Shown one piece after another: positions 11,657-21,558 of a stretch of DNA of 64,000 nt. This DNA is from Sphaerolaimus hirsutus (lineage: Eukaryota; Nematoda; Chromadorea; Monhysterida; Sphaerolaimidae), in the NCBI GenBank assembly GCA_964036195.1, contig OZ038455.1:18803855-18867854 (forward strand). Reading direction: 5' to 3'. A model generated the notes under the pieces. That model was not told the origin of the DNA. It worked only from the letters and a program-made list of their open reading frames with translations, and ran no database searches. The position numbers were made by a program, and so were the translations under genes. The stretch's first letter is position 1; every line of letters starts with the position of its first letter.

Positions 11657-12349
11657 TTTGCGTTATTTATATGTTTTGGTGCATGTCAGATATCGTAAAA
11701 ATAAGAGCAAAACATTGCGTGCAAATTAATTTGTTGTTGCTTTTTTGGTCGGGTCTGGCGACTTTCTTAACTCCGATTGTGATGCCCTTTTCGGTATGCT
11801 GATGATCACAATGATGTGTAATTACTCGTTTTGTCCATTTTTTCGCATTATTAGTCGGGATTCATTGCTTTATTCCTACTTATACCGCTGTTTCTGTGCA
11901 GAGGTAGATTTCTGTCTATAATGTTGCGTACATTCATTTTTCGAACACATTACCTATATTTATTTCGTCAGCCACATTTTTTTCTTATTCATTGTTAATT
12001 GGTATGTACGTTACCGTTTTCGCGGCTTAATCCAGAATAATTTTCACAACGTCTGAGAAAAACACTGTAGTCAAACAGGGTGTCAAATTGTTTCTTACCT
12101 TCCAAAAACGGTCCAGCTAAATAAATAGCTGTGTATCTAATATGATAAACCCCGCTGCGCTGGTTATCTAGATAATTTGTGGGATATTGCCATGAAATAT
12201 TTTTGCTTGAATCCTGCCGTAGTTTATTCTCCTTACTAGCAGGATTATCCTCCGGACCTTTGGTCCGCTTTCGCAGTATTCGCCAGGTGTTTTGTTCCTG
12301 GCGATAGTACACTTTATGACCCTGTTTTGAGTGAACATATTTATACAGC

Positions 12350-12771
12350 CAGGGACGTACGCAGGATTTTTGAGCGGGGGGGGGGGCGGATTGTATACGG
12401 AGCCCGGCGAACCCCCCCTAAAATTTGGCCTTATAGCAAAGGAATGGCGCCATTTGTAGGCGCCAGCGCCATGGCAGTATTGGCGTTGGCGGTGGCGCCA
12501 ACGTCTACCATATAAATAGGTATCTATTTATTCCTATATATGGTACTCTGTCCGCTTTTGGCACTGTTGGACACTTTTCTAATGCAATTTGACACCTGAA
12601 AATATATATTAAAGAATGGTGTGGGGATTTGCGCTCTTGCGCGCGAACATTTTTTAAAGTGGCCACAAGTTCGCCTCAGAAAAGTGCCATTTCTGGCAAA
12701 TTTTTCTGTCCGACCCGGGAACGGGGGGGGGGGGCGCCCCCCCCCGCTCCCTCCCCCTGCGTACGTCCTTG
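12350..12771. mobile_element. hAT-like MITE, CAGGGACGTACGCAGG termini
   Basis: Termini CAGGGACGTACGCAGG and CCTGCGTACGTCCTTG are flanked by an exact 8-bp duplication TATACAGC (12342-12349, 12772-12779). It has G- and C-runs just inside the ends and a GGCGCC-rich patch (about 12447-12500). It is non-coding and 422 bp. A sister copy is at 13682-14049. Confidence 0.88.
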
Positions 12772-13400
12772 TATACAGCTATGTCAGGCAGTCTCAGTAC
12801 TCAGCGATGTTTCATATAGTAATAAAGTGGAGCTGTGGGATAGTTATAAGAATTAATTTTTACCAAAGGTATATTTTTGTCAATTCATTACATACCTAAA
12901 ATATTTCCTTTACATCAAACATTTGTAGTTCAAGAATGGGAGTTGGAGGTGGAATAGTGGTTTTGGATAGCCCCCAGGCTGCACGGCTGTGAAGTGCAAC
13001 GTTTCGTTCTGAAATTGGCAAATTTGAATATATCCGAATATTTTGAAGGAAAAAAAACTTTAAAAAAAGTGTTGAAAAAACTGCTTTTACCAACCCTATT
13101 CCCTATTAATTATTCTGAAATATGTTTTTGGGTACTTTCAAAATGTCTGCATGAAGGTGAGTACAGAAGTAGGAAACGTAAATGTATTTAATTACGCAGT
13201 ATGCATACCTTTGACTCATCGCAAATACTTTAAACAACTTTGATTATTGAAACTGCCATTTGCAAATACAAAAAATTCCCCGGAGATCAGTATTCACTAA
13301 TTCGGCTTCACAGATACGTGTAGCTATGTAAAATGCGCCAGAGCATTGGCGCCAAGCGCCATGACACTTTTCTACCTAACTGCAGGTGTCTTGTTCCTAG

Positions 13401-13570
13401 GGGCAGTCCCAGACCCTGTAAAGTGTAAAGTGAAGTCTCAAAAGTCAATCAAAAGAAAAAAAATTACTCAACTTTGCATGACAATTGGCACTTTCGTGAC
13501 AATCGACACTTTGCATCACATTTTATGTGACATTTGACACTTTACAGGGTCTTGTTCTTGGCACTTGGTG
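13401..13570. mobile_element. Intergenic copy of the GGCAGTCCCAGACCC family
   Basis: Left end GGGCAGTCCCAGACCCTGT, right end ACAGGGTCTTGTTCTTGGCAC, with arms made of GTAAAGTG and GTCAA/TTGAC words. It belongs to the family that forms two introns of gene 2 (24457-24681, 25845-26444). It lies outside any recognised gene. Confidence 0.65.
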
Positions 13571-13681
13571 CCAGATAAAAATGTCGCCTAGCGGCGTGCG
13601 TAGCGCTTTATCCGTTCACCCCGGCGCTTTTACATCACTCGCTAGGTGTAAATCCTTTCGTAATTGACAGTGGCTCTGGTA

Positions 13682-14049
13682 CAGGGACGTGTCCAGGATT
13701 TTTGAGCGGGGGAGGGCTGCTTGTTTACGGAGGCCGGCGAACGGGGGGGGCTCAGCCCCCCCCCCCCTAAAATTTTAGCTACAGAGTGGCGGAATGGCGC
13801 CATGGCGCTGGCGCCAGCGCCATGGAATGCTGTATATGTATGTAAATATACATACAAAAACAGCAAAAAACAACATTGAGTGTATTTATAACGATTTGCG
13901 GCCACATGGAGCGAATCTGATGATAATACCGTGTCTGGTGAAAAATACGCTGACGCCGAAAAAGTCCCATTTGCCAGTCACTTTCTGGTCTTACCCTGGG
14001 AGGGGGGGGGCTGCAGCCCCCCCGCTCCCCCCCCCTGGATACGGCCCTG
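13682..14049. mobile_element. hAT-like MITE, CAGGGACGTGTCCAGG termini
   Basis: Termini CAGGGACGTGTCCAGG and CCTGGATACGGCCCTG have an exact 8-bp duplication CTCTGGTA (13674-13681, 14050-14057). G/C runs lie inside both ends, and a palindromic GGCGCC cluster is at about 13796-13822. Same family as 12350-12771. The next 650 bases (14058-14710) hold nothing I can identify. Confidence 0.88.
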
Positions 14050-14718
14050 CTCTGGTAGCATCAACCCTGGTTGTTTTGATGAGTGCAATGCGTCAAACGG
14101 CTGGTAATGATGTGGGTGTATCGCGTGGAAATGTGATTTCGATGCGTTTTTGCTTGTGCACGTCCTGAGGCTGGTGACTGGCTTGTCATCGGCATTTGGT
14201 GCCGTACTTTGCGAATCGTGTTGCGAAAGAAATTCGTCTGCGCCTGTCTACAAGGTGTCATTTTGTGGTAGCTAAAATAATCTTGCACACATGTACACAA
14301 ATGCATAGGCTCTACGGCACACGCCAGTTGACGATTATATCAGACGTTAACTGCGCTGACTAGTTTTTATCCAGATTTTTGTCGATGGGGCGCGAAACGA
14401 TGTTGAAATGCATGCTGGCATTTTTCCGAAGGAAACCCTCTTTTATGACGTCATCGTGATTACAATCAGAATTGTTCAGTATTTGTTTCTTTCAAATATT
14501 TTCTTTGTGAAAGTGCGTACCTACATAAGTATCCTGCAACTATAAGTACGTTATCGACTAAGAGATAAGTAATTTTGTGCGCATGCCTTGCGGTCTGCCG
14601 AGTACGCCAATATTAATCCCGTATATGCGCTCGAAACTTGTTTTCTACCTGTCAACCAAAATTTGAATTGACAGCCGGTGTTCGTTTCACGATGATTCAC
14701 GTAGAAGCGTCTGCACAG

Positions 14719-15558
14719 AAGAGTTGTTAAAAGTACTGAACTTTGTCAAAAGTAAACCTAAATGTAAAGTATTTATTTTTTACTCACAGGTGAGTACATA
14801 ATACGTAAAGTATTTATTTTTTTAAATTTTACTCATGAGTAAACATTGCGAAATTTGGTCACAATTTTCACTCAAAATCCATAATTTTGAAACTTTTCAC
14901 CATCAAATTCACTAGTGAATGTGTTTTTGCCTAGGTACTTCTACCGTATATCCTTGAATAAGTCCTCCCCCTTGAATAGCACCCCCCTTGTATAACTCCC
15001 CCTGTTAGCCAGGTGAAGAAAAAATAACTCCCCCTTGAATAACTCCCCTCTCTTGAAAAACTCCCCCCTCTGGGTATTTGGTATGTGTATTCACAATGTG
15101 TATTTGAACAATTCAGATACCGATGAACACAAATTTAAGCATGAAAAAGTTATTTTGGTTGTTGTGTGACTATTGAATACCTGGATTATATGAGGTGATG
15201 CAATGCATTCATACAATGAATAAAGTGAGAGTTCCTAGGAAAAAATAACTCCTCCCCTTGAAAAACATCCCCCTTGAATGACTCCCTCCTCCAAAACTTC
15301 TGATGAAAAATTAACTCCCCTGGGGTCTTATTCGAGGATATACGGTATCCTATTTTAGATATTTTGTAGCTTCATTTTTTTCATTTATGCCTTGAAAAAG
15401 CCTATTAAAAAGCCTGTTTGAAATACGTTTTCTGTACTCGCGTACTTTTAAAAGTATCCGAGTAAGTGAGTACCGGTATTTTTTCTTGAGGAAACGTGAA
15501 CGTATTTATGAACTATCCGTATTTGTCGGGTAAACGTAAATACGTTTAAATAACTATG
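14719..15558. mobile_element. hAT-like MITE of the GTTGTTAAA family, with a nested insertion
   Basis: The left end is AAGAGTTGTTAAAAGTACTG, the right end ACGTTTAAATAACTATG, and the exact 8-bp duplication is CTGCACAG (14711-14718, 15559-15566). The arms are built from GTAAAGTATTT and GTAAACGTA words. A TA-MITE (14944-15345) has inserted inside it. Relatives are at 25058, 28260, 49402, 58088 and 61884. Confidence 0.8.
14944..15345. mobile_element. TA-target MITE nested in 14719-15558
   Basis: Inverted ends CCGTATATCCTTGAATAAG and CTTATTCGAGGATATACGG are bounded by TA. CTTGAATAACTCCCCC repeats lie inside. It is nested in the hAT-like MITE and is therefore the younger insertion. Confidence 0.85.
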
Positions 15559-15777
15559 CTGCACAGTACACGCTTCAGCAAAATTTGATGAGTTTAGCGC
15601 ACCATCCAATGTGCTGACAGGAGTCACAGAAAATCTTCCATTGCTCGAGAAAGTGCCATGATGTGTCTGACTCTGAGAATGTTGTGTAGACATTTTTTGC
15701 TATGTGAAAGAATGTTTTTATTGGCTGCAAGTGTGCTGTGCTCGTTCAGTGTCTACCGCTTTGCGACTTGCGTACCT

Positions 15778-16030
15778 CGGTATTACCTCGTTATACCCCC
15801 ATGTGGTTTATTTTTTCGCCAGGAAATTTTGAGGGGAGGTTAATTCAAGGAGGTTTTATTATTTCGTCAGAAAATTTGAAGGATTTTACTATAAAATAGG
15901 CCGAAACATACCCAAAACGTGTAATAAATAACAAACAGGATATAGGGAATATAACTTCACTGATTAGTATTAAAAAAATATCTGTGTGTCTGCGATGCAT
16001 TTCGAGGGGGGGCCATTCGAGATAATACGG
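15778..16030. mobile_element. TA-target MITE, diverged
   Basis: The right end CCATTCGAGATAATACGG plus TA is clear. The left end (CGGTATTACCTCG) is altered. Same family as 7763-8208. No coding capacity. Confidence 0.6.
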
Positions 16031-16149
16031 TAGATTCTTTGATATACGAAACAGTGGGCCGAATTAAGTTCTATCAACTGCATAACATACCTATTAGGGA
16101 TACCAAAAGACATTTTGAAGCCAGTGCCTTACCGTGTGTACACGCAGTA

Positions 16150-18336
16150 CAGGGTGTGGCAATTTAGATGCCCGCTGTAGATTTTGAATAACCTGTTAAA
16201 TTACTGGGTATAGTCGGATTAACGTCAAATTTCAGGTCAACATTAACAACTAAATAGGAAAGGATCCTTGAAAATATGGCTGCGGTAGCTCCATTCGTTC
16301 TCAAGTTATTCATGCAAACGCGTAATTGTCACTACCAACACATCGTGACGGTAGGCATTCAGCGACAAAAACGCACAATAACGAGTGAAGAATTTTTATT
16401 ATGAACGAGTGATGTGCACCGACTCACAAAATGCAACAAATGATCACTCAATGTAACCAACACTCTTATCAAAAGCCAACTGCAACCGAGTGGGGAAGTT
16501 GAGCAACGCCCTGCCAATCATTGTGAGGTGGTAGTAAAGCGACATTTATTGGTGTTTGCATGAAAAACTTGAGAACAAGTGGAGCTATCGCAGGGATACT
16601 TTCCTATTTAGTAGTTAAATGTTGACCTAAAATTTGACGTTAATCCGACTTAGCATTCAAAAAAATCACCGATTTTTTGGAAAATATATATAAATATATC
16701 ACTCCAAATTTGGAAAAAATATAAATATATATAAATCACTCAAGGTCTCCAGAAAATAATTAAATTACTGAAAAATTAACTCTAAGCTCAAACAAAATCT
16801 CAAAAAATCACTTTCACTTTATTTCAATTTCAAGCAATATTCTGGGCCTCACCAACCATTTGCAAGTGTTTTTCACTTGCTGTGTGACCAACCATTAAAT
16901 AGAGCATAAAATTCTGTATAAAACCTGCAAATATAAACTTTTTTGTCAAAAAGCTACGTTTTCGACAGTCGCAAACTGTGGAACTCATTTTTGGTGACAT
17001 TTTGTGCCTAGACACACTAATTTTCACCGTGACTTTGGTGAAAACTGAAATTTGTTCAAATGCAGATCAATCAACACAGTTGAATGATTTCATCCAATTT
17101 AAATGTGAATTTAAATTAATGAAAGTTTAAATTTGAAAATTTGAAAACTAAAACACATATGGCATACAATAAGAATAGGCTGTATGTTGCCATGTCGCCA
17201 TTTCAGTTTTCACAGGAGTCACAGTGAAAACTAGTGTGTGTAGGGCCTTTGGTGACATAGGGCACTGGTGGCACTGGTGATGACACAGTAACAGTTTTCC
17301 ACTGTTGTTCCCCATATTTGAAAACTGGTGACATTGGCCCTGCACACACTAGTTTTCACACAAAATTTCGAAAACTCATAAATGAGCTTTGAACGTGTTT
17401 GAGTTCTCCACAATGAGTCATTTGTAATCTCTGTCAACTGTAGTTTGCAGCCACCTCATTGTAGAAAACTCAAATGGGTTCTAAGCTTATTTGTGAGATT
17501 TTGAAATTGTGTGTGAAAACTAGTGTGCACAGGCACATCGGTGCATGTCACCAAGTGCACCAGTTTTCAAATATGGTAAACTGAGTTTTCAATCACTGCA
17601 GATCATTTTTAATTACATCAAATTGGTATTTTTTAACTCATGTTATGATGCAGAAAAGTATGTTATAAGATAGAAACATGCATTATACACAAAAACATGA
17701 CAATACAATTCATAGCAGCAGCAGGACTACATAAATAAAAAGTTACTAAAACAATTTACATGTTTGTCATGCATAGAATGAAGACTAAGTGATGGTGATG
17801 TCACCGTATGTCATCATTTGAGTGTTCACATAACACAAACAAAGTGGCGAACTAATGACTTGCCATAACTACCCCACCAAAATTCATGCCATTTGTGAAA
17901 ACTGAACATATACAGCATTCAATAGTGGAAAACTGGATGACAACATGTTGCAATTTTTGGACATTTCAATTTTCAGACAGTTGTGGTGATAACTTGTGGG
18001 TGTAGGCACAATATTTACCTGCATCAAATTCTATTTAACTCAATAATGCTCTACATGTGCTGAGAGATTTTCTGGAGAAAAACACTCTCGAAATTTACTT
18101 GCACAAATCATATCTTTTAGTCATAAAGTGCAATCATTGTACCACAATGTATCTAGTATGAGTGATTTTCTCAGTGATTTTTTTTTTGAATTTCAAAAAT
18201 ATATATAAATATATCACTCAGAATTTGAAAAAATATAAATATATATAAATCACGGGTTATTTTTTGAATGCTAATCCGACTACCCAGTGACAAGTTATTC
18301 GAAATCTAGAGCTGGCGTCTAAATTGCCACACCCTG
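16150..18336. mobile_element. 2.2-kb TIR element, CAGGGTGTGGCAATTTAGA ends, TA target
   Basis: The ends CAGGGTGTGGCAATTTAGA and TCTAAATTGCCACACCCTG are bounded by TA (16148-16149, 18337-18338). The inverted repeats extend about 75 bp inward to GTCGGATTA with scattered mismatches. There is no transposase frame. It is a nest: 16213-16653 is a foldback of its own (GTCGGATTAACGTCAAATTT arms), 17341-17530 is another, and TATATATAAATATATCACTC blocks repeat near both inner ends (about 16684 and 18201). Confidence 0.7.
17341..17530. mobile_element. Foldback element with CACACTAGTTTTCACAC arms
   Basis: TGCACACACTAGTTTTCACA at the left pairs with TGTGAAAACTAGTGTGCAC at the right, with paired TCATAAATGAGC and TTATTTGTGAG inner segments. 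It has the same design as 2966-3172 and 49912-50107. It is inserted in 16150-18336. Confidence 0.7.
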
Positions 18337-18338
18337 TA

Positions 18339-19041
18339 TTTACCGAGTGTCATTTCCTCACGTGGGGCAGTCACCCATACAACCTTAATTTACTCTGAGA
18401 GCAAGCACGCACAGTGGGCGATTGGTTCTAGACAGTCTTATTCTTTCTCGCTACATGCCCAGCTCTGTGTATGTTCAAACGACACCAAGTTATATTGATC
18501 ATAGGTACAGTCGTGAAATTATATGATCTTTTGGCAACAGACTTTTGGGGATATTTTGTAATTTTTGTCATGCGAACCAGGGGTAATTTTGACCCTCTGG
18601 GGGGTCGGGGGTGGGATTGATTGCGAAATGTCTCTTTCGGGGATAGATATGTATTTAGCTGTATTTAGCTATTATTATTTAGATATTAGCTGAGGAGATA
18701 GATATTTAGCTACTAGATATAAATACTAGTATTTTAACAATACTGGTTGACAGACACTCCAATCTGGTAAACTCAAATGTGTTAAAAACTGATTTATTAT
18801 TTTCCTAATTTATCGAAATTTCGCTAAGATAAATGTGTGTGTGTTTGTATGTGTGTGTGTTTTTAAATTACTGCACCCGCAGAATTGGAAACATCCGGAC
18901 GCGGAACCAAATTACCAGTGTGCAGTGCTAATAGCTACACACGCCAGTTGACAACCGTAAATTCCAAAGTTGATATTTTACCTAAATGTGTTTTTGCTCG
19001 ATACAGGTTCATCATTTTTTGATGCCAAATGGCGTGTGTAG
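18339..19041. other. Stretch without recognisable features
   Basis: AT-rich sequence with a short GTGTGT run near 18834-18862 and a lone ACACACGCCAGTTGACA motif near 18940, like the end of the 19213 element. No credible gene. Confidence 0.5.
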
Positions 19042-19195
19042 TAGTGATGGAAAAGCGCCAGAAAAAGCGGTAAAATTCACCAATTGACCAAACCTGCCTG
19101 TAAAAAAGTGTTCCCCTGCTGGCGGTCATTTCGGCCCGCTTTTAAGGGAGCGCGCCAGGCGCCACGGGAAAAGTGCTGGCGCCATTCCATCACTA
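19042..19195. mobile_element. Short MITE, TAGTGATGGAA termini with GCGCCA motifs
   Basis: Left TAGTGATGGAAAAGCGCCAG and right CTGGCGCCATTCCATCACTA are inverted repeats. The 154-bp body has no coding potential. No convincing target duplication is seen. The same TAGTGATGGAA start occurs at 23144. Confidence 0.65.
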
Positions 19196-19212
19196 GTGCA
19201 CGTTGGCAAAAT

Positions 19213-20384
19213 GGGCCCACACACTAGTTGACACGGCAAATTCGGGTCAACTGAATGTCAACTAAATAACACAAAAAATTTAAAAGCATCACACAGAAAC
19301 AATGAAAATTAGTGTCACGAGATAAAAAGTCACTATGCTTTATCACGTAGTGATTAAGTAGTTGATTTGATTGAACTTACTACAATTTTGTAGTAACGTT
19401 CAATCAATTGCTATGTACATGGTCCGGCTGAAAAGTCCCCGGGCAGTGCTCGCCATTCGCGCTAGGGATTAGCTACGATCATAAAATTTTGACAGGTTAA
19501 GATATCATGTGTTTTGAGTTTTCACCCTAAATTTTACCCCTCTAGCTCCACCCACTGAGGAACTGTGGGGATAACAATTTCGGTCATTTTGTACTGATGT
19601 ACAAATGGTGCTCTAGCTCAATGCTGCTTTAAGTTGTGATCATGAAACTTTGGCTAGTGTGAGCCACCAGTGTTGGGAATGTGTCAGCACTAACCAACAT
19701 AAGCCTAGTCCATATTGTCATTACTGTCACTACTGTCACTACTCAATTCATTATTCTGCCTGTCCTTCTCAAAATAACCCCCTTTGAGTCTACTCACTGC
19801 TGTTGAACACAGGTAATGTGTCCACTACACATTAGTAATGAAACATAGGTAAATTTTATCCACATAATTCATTTACTGCACATTACAAAACAACATTAAA
19901 ATCACTGCAATACAACATGATCTCAGATGATCACCAAAAACACCCATCACAGTTCCCACGTTTGTTGCACATCACCCTGATCTGCATATTAATTTTACCT
20001 TAAGCAATAATGTGTATGAAAGTGTTGAATACTTTCAGCACATTGCCAACACTGGTGGCTTACACTAGCCAAAGATTCATGATCACAACTTAAAGCAGCA
20101 TTAAACTAGAGCACCATTTGTACATCAGTACAAAATGACCGAAATTGTAACCCCCACAGTTCCTCGGTGGGTGGAGCTAGAAGGGGTGAAATTTTGGGTG
20201 AAAACTCAAAACACCTGATACCTTAACCTGTCCAAATTTTATGACCGTAGCTCACCCCTAGCGTGAATGGCGAGCACTGTCCGGGGACTTTTCAGCCGGA
20301 CCATGTAGAAGGAAAGTTGAAATCACATAATTGCCAAAATTTAGTTGACACGAATTTTGATGTCAACTAGTGTGTGTGGGTACA
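19213..20384. mobile_element. CACACTAGTTGACA element with a nested foldback
   Basis: Outer ends GGGCCCACACACTAGTTGAC and GTCAACTAGTGTGTGTGGG are inverted. Inside, 19421-20304 is the foldback with GGTCCGGCTGAAAAGTCCCC and GGGGACTTTTCAGCCGGACC ends. The junctions are ACAT/ATGT, so either the ends continue the palindrome or a short palindromic target was duplicated. No genes. Confidence 0.7.
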
Positions 20385-21115
20385 ATAAGTCACCTGACCT
20401 TTATGCATGATCCCCTCCCAATGGATTTCTGTTGTTGTTTGGCTTAGTGCATGCGCGAGCAATGCGTGTATTTTAAAACTCATTTGTGACCAACAAACAA
20501 GCAACCACGTTTTCTAAATGTCTTTACGTTATGGTCGCAGGCACAGCAGTTTACAGCTGAATTTTTGGAAACTTAAAAATCCGTTTTGGGCACATTTGAG
20601 TTTACCGGAATGAGGAGTCCGTCAACTACTGTTGACGGAGATCGTAAATTATTCATTCTGATAAACTAGAATGTGTTAGAAACAGATTTATCAGTTTCCA
20701 CAGCTTCGGCCACCAGAAAGTCATGCGCGTGCGGACGTATTCATCCGAACATGTAGGTATTTACAATAGATCGAACTTATTTACATAGCCATTTTCTGTA
20801 GCAGTTATTTTAGCTACCTAGTCTCTAGCAATTTTGGTTCCACTGCACTCACATTATTCGACCCATTGTGCCTACACACTTATTGATGCGGCTTCAATAA
20901 ATGTCAGTAGTTGTCAATTGTATTTTTACTGTTTGAATCTATTCTTCCCTAGTTGTTTTTTTTTGCGTTTTCCTCATTTTTCATTTCTTTGCTTTGAAAA
21001 AACCTTTACATGCAAAAGCCTACCTGAAATGTTCTGTACTCGATTACTTCCAAAAAGTATGCGTAAAAGCGCGTACATTTGCTTTTTTCAGAGGAAACTT
21101 AAAAGTACTCGAGTA

Positions 21116-21312
21116 CTGTATTTGCTTGAATAATGCCCATGGGGGGTTATTATTTCGTCAGACATTTTTGAGGGGGGAACTATTCGAGGGGGGATTATTC
21201 AATGGGGGAATTATTATTTCGTCAAAATTTCCAAGCATGTGACCATCAACACATTTCATGAAATTATTCAGGGGGGATTATTCAAGCGGGGGAACTATTC
21301 AAGCAAATGCGG
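21116..21312. mobile_element. TA-target MITE
   Basis: Ends CTGTATTTGCTTGAATAA and TTCAAGCAAATGCGG with TA on both sides, and GGGGGGATTATTC repeats inside. A GTTGTTAAA-type right end (TTTAACAACTATG) follows at about 21345-21357, so this copy may sit inside a decayed hAT-like element. The preceding 20385-21115 has nothing else I can name. Confidence 0.75.
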
Positions 21313-21558
21313 TATATACTTTTTCACGTAAGCGTAACTAATGTTTAACAACTATGCTTCCAATAATCACAGTGACGAAGCTATTAAACGCAAAGATCAT
21401 GACGAAAACACTCTGTGTTTGCAGATGTACAAAAATACATCCGACGAGTCCATTTTGTTGTGATCCGTGTGCGTGCTGCTCTGCGAAGCTAACTATTCCA
21501 CAATGACATTCTACTAAAACCAACCGACCTTCTCAAAAGCCATTTTCCACCTCTAAAA

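Larger units (their letters stand above)
7606..12161. repeat. Duplicated block, copy B
   Basis: Homologous to 3712-7088, starting at the splice acceptor region of the gene 1 last exon and running to about 12161. It is longer because of a TA-MITE (7763-8208) and a block of about 1.48 kb between GGCAATTA (about 10177) and GCGTTATTT (about 11659). From 12162 to 12341 the sequence is single-copy and I see no feature in it. Confidence 0.9.
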
